Shown in pieces: positions 1 through 5,774 of a DNA stretch of 5,839 nt. The notes under the pieces were generated by a model. That model made no database searches. It saw only the letters and a program-made list of their open reading frames with translations, and was not told the DNA's origin. The translations under genes and the position numbers were made by a program. Position 1 is the first letter of the stretch. Every line of letters starts with the position of its first letter. The stretch comes from Bacteroides sp. (GTDB lineage Bacteria > Bacteroidota > Bacteroidia > Bacteroidales > Bacteroidaceae), in the NCBI GenBank assembly GCA_021204375.1, contig JAJPZL010000350.1, positions 4,211-10,049 of the forward strand, read 5' to 3'.

Positions 1-102
1 CACGTATCATACAGCTTTTTGGACTCCGCTGTTGCTTTGAATCGGTTTTTCGCCTACGGTTTTGATTTAGATGATTTTGAGGGTGAAGGTCGGGGCAGAT
101 GA
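1..102 (+). CDS. C-terminal end of an unrecognised protein (5' partial)
   Basis: A frame open from the left edge encodes 33 residues and stops at TGA (100-102). The peptide has a well-formed protein-like composition (aromatic and aliphatic residues such as LNRFFAYGF, then an acidic and glycine-rich end, DLDDFEGEGRGR), and its codon use resembles the genes downstream, which is why I take it as the tail of a real gene rather than noise. I do not recognise the family and assign no function. The next 228 bases are AT-rich and hold no gene, only the promoter of the following gene near their right end. No clear rho-independent terminator follows this stop; only a weak 5-bp AAAGA/TCTTT stem can be found near base 185. 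Confidence 0.45.
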   Translation, partial: HVSYSFLDSAVALNRFFAYGFDLDDFEGEGRGR

Positions 103-239
103 GACTGCTGTATAATGTATATTCAAAGAAAAAAAAGGATCTGTATACGGTTGTCATTTTCTTCTTTGTTATCCATTAAAAAGAGCCTTCTTTCTCCTAT
201 AATTGGTTTATATATAAGGAAATTTCGTGTCACCGATAG

Positions 240-271
240 TTTGCATGGTCCGTCTTAAATCGATATATTTG
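240..271 (+). promoter_or_regulatory. Bacteroidota-type promoter for the mrr-like gene
   Basis: TTTG at 240-243 and TATATTTG at 264-271 match the Bacteroidota -33 (TTTG) and -7 (TAnnTTTG) elements exactly, separated by 20 bases, which is in the usual range. Transcription would start near 278, giving a leader of about 53 nt before the ATG at 331. No Shine-Dalgarno sequence is obvious before that ATG; the preceding bases are A-rich, as is common in this phylum. Confidence 0.7.
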
Positions 272-330
272 CAGAAACCGACTTATTCGGAAAAGAGTGT
301 AAATTATTGAAAAAACAGATATAAACCACT

Positions 331-1284
331 ATGGCTATTCCCAAACATGACGAAATACGATTACCGATATTGCAACTATTAGCAAGTGACCAGGAAATAA
401 AGACCAAGGATTTTATTCAGCCTCTGGCCGAACACTTTCATCTTTCGGATGAAGAGGTGAATCAGATGTATCCTTCCGGAAATGGTCATATCTTTTATGA
501 CCGTATTTCCTGGGCAGTTAGTTATCTTACTATGTCGGGATTAATAAGTAAGCCTCAACGGGGGATCTGTGCCATTACTGCAAAAGGAAAAGAGCTTTTA
601 AAAACCCCGGATAAAATAAACGGATATATAGATGAAGTTTTAAAGGCGCGGGAACCGGTTAAAAAGAAAAAAAAGCACACCACTTCGGAGCAACTTGCCA
701 TTGAAAATACCAACGATGACCTGACTCCACAGGAAATCCTGAATACCTCTTTCCAGAATATCCGGAAATCGTTATACAAAGAGATCCTGGAAATTATCTT
801 AAGCAAAAAACCGGTTGAATTTGAACGTTTGGTGGTTCAGCTTCTTCAGAAAATGGGTTACGGGGGAGAAATAAAAGATTCAGGTGAGGTAACTAAGATC
901 TCAAATGATGGGGGTATTGACGGTATTATCAAAGAAGATGTATTAGGTTTGGGCCGTATTCATATCCAGGCCAAGCGGTATAGTATAGATACGGCTGTGG
1001 GTAGGGAAGAAATTCAGCGGTTTGTCGGTGCATTGGCTGTGGCCCAATCCAACAAAGGGGTGTTTATTACAACTTCTTATTTTTCAAAGGGAGCTATTGA
1101 GTATGTGAAAAACCTGAATGGGGCCAATAATATTGTGCTGATAGATGGAAAGAAATTAGCCGAGTATATGTATGACTTTGGTTTGGGCGTACAGACTGAA
1201 CAAGTGCTTGAACTTAAAAAGTTAGACACAGATTTCTGGGATTCTATGTTGGATGATAAAACTAAAACAGAATCCGGATCCTAG
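331..1284 (+). CDS. mrr: Mrr-family type IV restriction endonuclease
   Basis: This 317-residue protein is a complete Mrr-type nuclease, a family that cuts foreign or methylated DNA in the cytoplasm. Residues 1-90 match the N-terminal winged-helix DNA-binding domain of Mrr (GxGxxxYDRxxWAVSYL...GLI near 50-72). A lysine-rich linker follows (KKKKK at 111-115). Residues 163-285 are the Mrr catalytic domain of the PD-(D/E)xK superfamily: FERLVVQLLQKMGYGG (163-179), the Asp of GGIDG (D197) and the Gln-x-Lys of IQAKRY (Q213, K215), then GREEIQRFVGAL. These are the expected catalytic residues in the expected order. Length and start agree with E. coli Mrr, and the ATG lies 53 nt after the predicted transcription start. 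No methyltransferase or specificity subunit is adjacent, as expected for a stand-alone modification-dependent enzyme. The gene and its leader are visibly richer in A/T than the genes downstream, which hints at horizontal transfer. Its recognition sequence cannot be read from the sequence. Confidence 0.9.
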   Translation: MAIPKHDEIRLPILQLLASDQEIKTKDFIQPLAEHFHLSDEEVNQMYPSGNGHIFYDRISWAVSYLTMSGLISKPQRGICAITAKGKELLKTPDKINGYIDEVLKAREPVKKKKKHTTSEQLAIENTNDDLTPQEILNTSFQNIRKSLYKEILEIILSKKPVEFERLVVQLLQKMGYGGEIKDSGEVTKISNDGGIDGIIKEDVLGLGRIHIQAKRYSIDTAVGREEIQRFVGALAVAQSNKGVFITTSYFSKGAIEYVKNLNGANNIVLIDGKKLAEYMYDFGLGVQTEQVLELKKLDTDFWDSMLDDKTKTESGS

Positions 1285-1305
1285 TTGAAAATTTAAAAAA
1301 GTTAC

Positions 1306-1321
1306 TGACATACTGTTGTCA
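1306..1321 (+). promoter_or_regulatory. Operator-like inverted repeat upstream of the VOC gene
   Basis: TGACA (1306-1310) and TGTCA (1317-1321) are exact reverse complements separated by six bases, a 16-bp dyad. Inside it, ACA-TAC-TGT (1308-1316) forms a smaller overlapping dyad. The site lies 11 bp upstream of the -7 box at 1333-1340 and covers the place where the -33 element should be, so a bound protein could block or contact RNA polymerase. The most economical candidate binder is the HTH regulator encoded two genes downstream; that link is inferred from position alone. Confidence 0.5.
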
Positions 1322-1332
1322 AACCGGAGTTC

Positions 1333-1340
1333 TATCTTTG
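1333..1340 (+). promoter_or_regulatory. Promoter -7 element for the VOC-WYL-GyrI operon
   Basis: TATCTTTG is a perfect match to the Bacteroidota -7 consensus TAnnTTTG. Transcription would begin near 1347, about 20 nt before the ATG at 1369. There is no good TTTG -33 box at the normal distance; the nearest is GTTG at 1315-1318, which is too close and falls inside the dyad. A weak -33 element is compatible with a promoter that depends on an activator, or is regulated, at the dyad. Confidence 0.6.
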
Positions 1341-1368
1341 CCTTATCATTCATTTAAAACATAACATT

Positions 1369-1794
1369 ATGAAACTATCTTCTTATCTCATTTTTAATGG
1401 TCAGGCTGAGGAGGCTGCTAATTTTTACGCCGGTGTGCTGGGTGGAAAGATTGAAAATCTGTATCGTTATAACTCCATGCCTGCCGGGCCGGAGATGCCG
1501 GAAGTTCCGGATGATTTTAAAGAGAAGATCCTGCATGGCAGTATTGGTTTTCCCGGAGGTTTGCTAAGCGTTGCCGATATCCTGCCTACTGATCCACGTA
1601 GTTTTGGGAATGGGGGTCACATGCTGACCCTGGTGTGCGACTCAATTGCTCAGACGGAGGAGGTCTATGCAAAACTTTGTGTAGGGGCTCAGAAGATAAC
1701 CTACGAACTCAGTGAAGCTTATTTTGCCAAACGGTATGCCGAAGTGATTGACCGTTATGGGGTATTGTGGGCGGTAATGTACGAAGAAGTGTAA
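1369..1794 (+). CDS. VOC superfamily (PhnB/glyoxalase-like) protein
   Basis: This 141-residue cytoplasmic protein has the layout of the PhnB-like branch of the vicinal oxygen chelate superfamily (relatives of glyoxalase I and bleomycin-resistance proteins). The N-terminal half opens with SSYLIFNGQAEEAANFYAGV (4-23), the usual first beta-strand and helix, then GSIGFPGGLLSVAD (57-70). The C-terminal half contains GHMLTLVCDSIAQTEEVYAKL (83-103) and the family-typical ending with a YAEVIDRYGVLWAVMYEE tract (123-140). Length fits the family. The substrate cannot be deduced; many members bind hydrophobic small molecules or metal-chelated toxins and several have no known reaction. It is the first gene of an operon: nine bases separate its TAA from the start of the WYL regulator. 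The reading frame looks intact, with the ATG placed 20-30 nt after the predicted transcription start. Confidence 0.85.
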   Translation: MKLSSYLIFNGQAEEAANFYAGVLGGKIENLYRYNSMPAGPEMPEVPDDFKEKILHGSIGFPGGLLSVADILPTDPRSFGNGGHMLTLVCDSIAQTEEVYAKLCVGAQKITYELSEAYFAKRYAEVIDRYGVLWAVMYEEV

Positions 1795-1803
1795 GGTGTT
1801 GGG

Positions 1804-2733
1804 ATGAACTGTCTCGACCGCATATCGGCTTTACTGGTGCAATTGCAATCCCGACCGGTTGTCAAGGCTTCTGAAATGGCAGAACGCTTTGGCGTTAGTT
1901 TGCGCACTATCTATCGGGATATCAATACCTTGTCGGAAGCAGGGATCCCGGTCTGCGGTAATTCCGGGATCGGTTACTCATTGGTGGAAGGGTATAGATT
2001 GCCTTCGCTGATGTTTACCAAAGAGGAATCTATGGCGTTTCTTACCGCTGAAAAGATCATGGAGCAGCTTACCGATAGCCAGAACAGCAACTATTTTTGT
2101 CAGGGAATGGATAAGATCCGTGCTGCACTTAGAACTGTTGATAAAGATTATCTTTACGAGATGGGCGATGCAATAGCCGTGTATAAAAGCCGGAGTGTAC
2201 GGGAGAGCCTGCCTAATCTTTTGCAAATCATTTTAAGCAGTATCAAGGATAAGCTGGTTATAGAGATTGACTATACCAACGCGGATGAAAATAAGAGTAA
2301 AAGAGCGCTGGAAGCAGTGGGCGTCAGTTATTCACACCCTAACTGATACCTGTCTGCGTGGTGTCACCTTCGGCAGGAGTACCGCGTCTTCAGGCTTGAC
2401 CGCATTGAGCATATAAAGATAACGAGTGATGCTCATACAAAAGTTCATCCGCCGCTGGAATCGCTTCTGGGGGTAGATGATTCCGCATGTCTGAGGGAGG
2501 TGATCCTGCGTACCGGCAAAGAGGTGGCCCGCTACAATGCCGACAGGTGCTATTTTATGGGCCTGACAGAAGAAAAAGAACTTCCCGGCGGGGAAATTGA
2601 GCAGAGGTATATGACTTATTCGCTGGAGTCTTTGGCCCGGTGGGTACTGGCCAATGCCGATACAACCACGGTAGTGAGCCCGGTAGAAGTAAAAGATATT
2701 ATAAAACAAATCATTAAAAAATTAGATTTATGA
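1804..2733 (+). pseudogene. YafY/DeoR-type HTH-WYL transcriptional regulator, interrupted by an in-frame TGA
   Basis: As read, translation stops after 180 residues at TGA 2344-2346. The same frame then continues without another stop to TGA 2731-2733, so the ancestral protein had about 309 residues, normal for this family. Residues 5-60 are an HTH_11 winged helix (DRISALLVQLQ..., then a recognition region VSLRTIYRDINTLSEAGIPV). The WYL domain starts near residue 135. The stop falls after SHPN and is followed by YLSAWCHLRQEYRVFRLDRI, so it replaces the Trp of the Trp-Tyr-Leu motif that names the domain; TGG to TGA is a single change. The remaining 128 codons include the conserved C-terminal part (YMTYSLESLARWVL). 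The surviving 180-residue fragment keeps the DNA-binding domain but lacks most of the ligand-sensing domain. It could therefore act as a constitutive or dominant-negative DNA binder, or be unstable. Known WYL proteins sense small molecules or nucleic acids; the ligand here is unknown. The original stop overlaps the next start (ATGA), which marks a translationally coupled operon. Confidence 0.85.
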
Positions 2734-3203
2734 AAATTAACAGTATAGAGATCAAGGAACTGGAATCGATCCAGACAATTGCTATTTCACATGTGGGAGC
2801 TTATGCCGGTATTGCAGTAGCTTTTGATAAGCTTACTGCCTGGGCCGGAGCGAACAATCTTTGGGCAGCTTCTCCCCGGATGGCAGGGGTCTATCACGAT
2901 GATCCTTCGGATACACCGACTGAGAAGTTGCGTTCGGAAGCTTGCCTGGAAGATGTTTCGGGTATTCAGCCCGGTGAAGGAATGCATCATTATACGATCG
3001 ATGGAGGTAAGTATTTTGTGATGCAGGTAGAGATAACCATGCCCGAATATGGCGAAGCCTGGGAAAAAGCATACGCTACCTTTAATGAAAAAGGGTATCA
3101 ATATGACAGGCGTAATCATTATGAACTCTATGTAAGTTGTACCGGTGATCCTCAGGATGCTGATTCTCCCTGGATCGTGGAGTTATGTATTCCTATAAAC
3201 TAA
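2730..3203 (+). CDS. GyrI-like small-molecule-binding protein
   Basis: This 157-residue protein matches the GyrI-like / AraC effector-binding fold, which binds hydrophobic or cationic small molecules and in E. coli SbmC/GyrI counteracts gyrase-targeting toxins. Visible family features are the opening strand and HVGAYAGIAVAFDKLTAWA (21-39), the segment GVYHDDPSDTPTEKLRSEACL (53-73), a glycine turn with GGKYFVMQ (92-99), then YELYVSCTGDPQD (131-143) and the closing strand ending in CIPIN. There is no DNA-binding domain, so it is a stand-alone binder, not an AraC regulator. Its ATG overlaps the ancestral stop of the WYL gene by four bases (ATGA), so it was probably translated by ribosomes finishing that gene. 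The premature TGA 387 bases upstream should weaken this coupling. The frame itself is intact. The ligand is not predictable. Confidence 0.85.
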   Translation: MKINSIEIKELESIQTIAISHVGAYAGIAVAFDKLTAWAGANNLWAASPRMAGVYHDDPSDTPTEKLRSEACLEDVSGIQPGEGMHHYTIDGGKYFVMQVEITMPEYGEAWEKAYATFNEKGYQYDRRNHYELYVSCTGDPQDADSPWIVELCIPIN

Positions 3204-3223
3204 TATTTCTTTTAACCTCACCC

Positions 3224-3272
3224 CTTCCTTCTATGGATAGTTTATTATCTATAGAAGGAAGAATAAGTTTTT
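3224..3272 (+). terminator. Strong hairpin terminating the VOC-WYL-GyrI operon
   Basis: CTTCCTTCTATGGATA (3224-3239) pairs with TATCTATAGAAGGAAG (3246-3261) over 16 base pairs, one of them G-U, around a six-base loop. Six bases after the stem comes a TTTTT run (3268-3272). The hairpin begins 20 bases after the GyrI-like stop codon. The T run is short and slightly displaced, so termination may be incomplete, but the position and stem length make this the natural operon end. Confidence 0.75.
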
Positions 3273-3340
3273 ATTTATCAGGATAGAGATAGGGAGATAC
3301 CGGAATTTTAATCACGGGAACTTTTCCGGGTATAAAACTG

Positions 3341-3365
3341 TTTTGTTTATTCAGTATAAACAAAA
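3341..3365 (+). repeat. AT-rich 10-bp perfect inverted repeat before the polyketide synthase gene
   Basis: TTTTGTTTAT (3341-3350) and ATAAACAAAA (3356-3365) are exact reverse complements around a five-base spacer. With only one G-C pair it is a poor RNA hairpin, so a protein-binding dyad or promoter-proximal element for the downstream gene is as likely as a terminator. The rest of the 186-base gap between the GyrI-like and polyketide synthase genes holds the terminator and no recognisable gene. No good TTTG / TAnnTTTG promoter pair was found there. Confidence 0.4.
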
Positions 3366-3389
3366 AACAAGATTTAATCTTTTCGTTCT

Positions 3390-4459
3390 ATACCCGTATT
3401 AGCCGCTATATCTACCATTGATTTTCCTTATAAAACCTCTCAGCAAACCATTAAAGAGTTTGCCGGAGAGATGTTCTCCGGCAGTTTGCCGGAAGTAGAC
3501 CGGATCCTCAGTGTATTTGATAATACCGAGATCGAGACCCGGAATCTTTGTAAACCCACCGATTACTATTTTACTACTCACTCTTTTGAAGAGCGTAACC
3601 GGGAATATATCCGTATTTCTCTGGATTATTCCATAGAGGCTGTTGAGAAATCTCTTGCTATGGCACAGGTAGGGAGAGAAGAGGTAACGGATATTATTTT
3701 GTTTCTACCATCGGACTAGCTACCCCCAGTATGTATGCGTTGATTGTCAATAAGATGAGGCTCAACCCCCATATTAATCGGACACCGGTATTCGGGCTGA
3801 GGTATGGTGGCGGCGTTTCGGGATTTGCCCGGGCGTGTACTTTAGCCAAAGCCGATCCGGATGCAGTGGTGTTGCTGGTAGCAGTAGAACTTTGTTCGCT
3901 TACTTTTATGCGGAGGAATTTTAGTAAGAGTAACTTTATCGGTACCAGTCTCTTCTCGGATGGCATTGCCGCATGCCTGATCCTGGGAGATAACCGGGCG
4001 GAGCGGAGGAAGATAATACTTGCGATTCGTTTTGCCGGGAATGAAAGTCGTTTGTATTACGATTCGGCAGGAGTGATGGGATGGGATTTTACGGATGAAG
4101 GATTTAAAGTTCTCTTTTCTTCCGGTATTCCGGAGATTATTTCCAAGCATGTGAAAAGAGATATCTCTTCGTTTTTAGCGAAAAGTGGGCTGGATATTTC
4201 CGGTATTCGTCACTTTATTTTTCACCCGGGAGGAAAGAAGGTACTGGCAGCCTATGAAACGGCTTTGGGAGTTGAAGGAGATTTTCTGCGGACTACCCGC
4301 GGGGTAATGAGGGATTATGGTAATATGTCCAGTACTTCGGTCTTGTATGTGCTGGAGCGATTCTTTTCGCAGTGTCCGGAAGAGGGGTATGGATTAATGG
4401 CCTCTACGGGGCCGGGCTTTTTGTGTGAACTGGTTTTACTTCAAATAAGGGATCAATAG
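3390..4459 (+). pseudogene. Type III polyketide synthase, degraded (start lost, frameshift, catalytic Cys replaced)
   Basis: Type III polyketide synthases (chalcone/stilbene synthase fold) condense an acyl starter with malonyl-CoA; bacterial ones linked to membrane methyltransferases typically make alkylresorcinols or alkylpyrones. The N-terminal part runs from about 3390 (FPYKTSQ, VDRILSVFDNTEIETRNLC, SFEERNREYI) to a TAG at 3717-3719. The C-terminal part continues in the -1 frame (VSTIGLATPSMYA onward) to TAG 4457-4459. Adding one T to the run at 3697-3700 restores a continuous protein of about 356 residues, normal for the family. In that numbering the catalytic triad positions are 139, 279 and 312, spaced 140 and 33, matching plant chalcone synthase (164, 303, 336). 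His279 (FHPGG, codon 4223) and Asn312 (YGNMS, codon 4322) are kept. Position 139 is Tyr (TAT, 3803-3805) where GLGC is expected, and the preceding Gly is Arg (AGG, 3800-3802). The plausible start codon at 3390 reads ATA. The gene cannot encode an active enzyme. Confidence 0.88.
3458..3493 (+). repeat. Hairpin and direct repeat inside the polyketide synthase N-terminus
   Basis: GCCGGAGA (3462-3469) and TCTCCGGC (3475-3482) are exact reverse complements around a five-base loop, extendable by one T-A pair. GTTTGCCGGA also occurs twice in direct orientation, at 3458-3467 and 3484-3493. The structure lies within the coding frame and does not disturb it. It may simply reflect coding sequence for FAGEMFSGSLPE, but it is an unusually stable stem for this position. 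Confidence 0.5.
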
Positions 4460-4460
4460 T

Positions 4461-4952
4461 ATGGCATTCTGGCTTTTTCTGTTGTTTATTATTGGGTTGC
4501 GGATAGCAGAGTTGCTGCTTGCCCGCCGAAATGAGGGATGGCTTCTTGAACAGGGAGCCGTGGAATATGGGCAGGCACGTTATCCTGTTATTGTGGGGTT
4601 GCACGTATTATTTCTTCTCTCTCTGGTCATAGAATATTTGTTGCGCGGTACGGGTACCTTTAATCCCTATTTGCTGGGACTCTTTTTTCTGTTACTTACT
4701 TTTAAAGGATGGGTGATCGGTTCGCTGGGCAGGTTCTGGAATACGAAGATTTACCGGGTACCTCGTTTCCCGTTGGTAAAAAAAGGGCCTTACCGGTTTA
4801 TAAAGCATCCCAATTATATCATTGTAGTTGCTGAAATTGCACTGATCCCTCTTATTTTCCATCTCTATTACACCGCTGTTATTTTTACGGTGCTTAATGC
4901 GGCGGTGCTTTTTATCCGTATCCGGGAGAAGAACCTGGCCCTCCGGTTGTAA
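4461..4952 (+). CDS. Isoprenylcysteine carboxyl methyltransferase (ICMT)-like membrane protein
   Basis: This 163-residue, very hydrophobic protein shows about four to five membrane segments (residues 2-20, 41-60, 69-88, 119-134 and 136-152). Between the third and fourth lies the family's cytoplasmic core, including LGRFWNTKIYRVP, PLVKKGPYRFIKHPNY (H116, N118), which contributes to S-adenosylmethionine binding. The protein ends in RIREKNLAL. Members adjacent to type III polyketide synthases, such as SrsB beside SrsA in Streptomyces, methylate the phenolic lipid product; that is the likely ancestral role here. The ATG lies one base after the stop of the polyketide synthase gene, so the two were co-transcribed. 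The frame is open, but the conserved acidic pair near the C-terminus (Arg-Glu-Glu in relatives) reads E156-K157, a possible damaging change. With its partner inactive it probably lacks its native substrate. Confidence 0.82.
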   Translation: MAFWLFLLFIIGLRIAELLLARRNEGWLLEQGAVEYGQARYPVIVGLHVLFLLSLVIEYLLRGTGTFNPYLLGLFFLLLTFKGWVIGSLGRFWNTKIYRVPRFPLVKKGPYRFIKHPNYIIVVAEIALIPLIFHLYYTAVIFTVLNAAVLFIRIREKNLALRL

Positions 4953-4994
4953 GGGTAATGAGTGTTATCCACCTGATCGTTCCGGCGGAGATTC

Positions 4995-5684
4995 TTATTT
5001 AATTTTCATACTATTAAGCTGCTCTTTGACTTCAGGGGTTACCCGATAGCTTTCACGCGCCTTTTGTATGGCTTTGTTGTGTACAAACTTTGTGAATACT
5101 TTTTGTTCCAGGTAGGGAAGTGTTTTGTTGTAAAACTTAATAAGCCCGTTACTGAGTGCCCAGGCGATCCCCATATCTACATAGTATTGTCCCTGAGGTA
5201 CTTCTGCCAGGTGTTTAAGGGTTGCATCGATATGGGTTTCATTCATACAGTGAACCATCAGGAAAATGACAAATGTACGTTTGGTGAATTCCCCCTCGTG
5301 GGTTTTAAGAGAAAGGAAGTGGTTTAGCATGGTATCCGGATGTTTCTTAAAGAGCTTTGGGAAGGAAACCAGGCAATCCACATGGGCCCAATTGTCAAAA
5401 CGGAGGATCAGCGGATCAAAGTAGTGGAAAAATAGTTCCGGTGACAGGTCTTTAACTTGCCCCAGTATCAATCCGTAAAGCAGCACATGTTCGTATGTAG
5501 TATATTCGGCATTTTTTAAATAGAATTCTATCTGGGGATCTGCTGCCAGTTCCTTCGCCAGTTTTTTGAGGGCAGGCATACGGATGCCTATGATCTCATA
5601 CTTTGTAGGGGTCAGCTTTTCGTTAAACGCCTTATAACTGCTCTCTGCCAGCTTGTGAAGCTCTTGATTGATTCTGATATTCAT
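4995..5684 (-). CDS. AlkD-family DNA alkylation repair protein (HEAT-like repeat glycosylase)
   Basis: This 229-residue all-helical protein matches the AlkD family, base-excision glycosylases that release positively charged alkylated purines (N3- and N7-alkyl) from DNA. Length is close to Bacillus cereus AlkD (237). The opening YEIIGIRMPALKKLAKEL (29-46) is typical. Residues W99 and D103 (FDNWAHVD), R136 (FTKRTFV) and W175 (GIAWALS) correspond, by order and spacing, to AlkD W109, D113, R148 and W187; the Asp is the catalytic carboxylate and the others line the lesion. The C-terminus KAIQKARESYRVTPEVKEQL is strongly family-like. It is transcribed toward the methyltransferase gene with only 42 bases between the two stop codons and no clear shared terminator. 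The chosen ATG fits the usual family N-terminus. The protein looks intact. Confidence 0.9.
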   Translation of the reverse strand: MNIRINQELHKLAESSYKAFNEKLTPTKYEIIGIRMPALKKLAKELAADPQIEFYLKNAEYTTYEHVLLYGLILGQVKDLSPELFFHYFDPLILRFDNWAHVDCLVSFPKLFKKHPDTMLNHFLSLKTHEGEFTKRTFVIFLMVHCMNETHIDATLKHLAEVPQGQYYVDMGIAWALSNGLIKFYNKTLPYLEQKVFTKFVHNKAIQKARESYRVTPEVKEQLNSMKIK

Positions 5685-5766
5685 ATTCTGTTTATAGATG
5701 GATCGGCTCTCAGTGATCGAGACACTTTGTTTGTTCCGGTCTTTTGCCGGTCAGAAATTTTATCTC

Positions 5767-5774
5767 TAAAGATA
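5767..5774 (-). promoter_or_regulatory. Possible -7 element for the AlkD-family gene
   Basis: On the minus strand the sequence reads TATCTTTA, seven of eight consensus positions of TAnnTTTG. It lies 82 bases upstream of the ATG, predicting a leader of about 75 nt. No TTTG -33 box is present at the right distance. The 155 bases from the gene to the window edge hold no other recognisable feature apart from two short CCGG copies flanking TCTTTTG. Confidence 0.3.

Noticed and set aside
2344..2346. UGA as selenocysteine or as recoded tryptophan
   Set aside because: No SECIS-like hairpin is evident directly downstream, WYL proteins are not selenoproteins, other genes here use TGG for Trp, and TGA also serves as the natural stop of this gene (2731-2733).
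1978..2709. Antisense open frames across the regulator gene
   Set aside because: They lie opposite clearly homologous coding sequence, encode no recognisable domain, and have no promoter; they are by-products of codon use.
3300..3329. CCGGAA / TTCCGG inverted pair before the polyketide synthase gene
   Set aside because: Six-base arms with an 18-base loop are expected by chance in a window of this size.
3690..3719. Programmed -1 ribosomal frameshift in the polyketide synthase
   Set aside because: The site (T ATT TTG) does not fit the X XXY YYZ slippery pattern, the family is not known for frameshifting, and the catalytic Cys is lost anyway.
4958..5002. A 14-codon frame (MSVIHLIVPAEILI) after the methyltransferase, possibly the stump of a third pathway gene
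   Set aside because: It is too short, runs into the end of the AlkD-family gene, and resembles no enzyme usually found in such clusters.
5734..5750. CCGG copies flanking TCTTTTG as an attachment site or terminator
   Set aside because: Four-base self-complementary arms are too short to support either interpretation.
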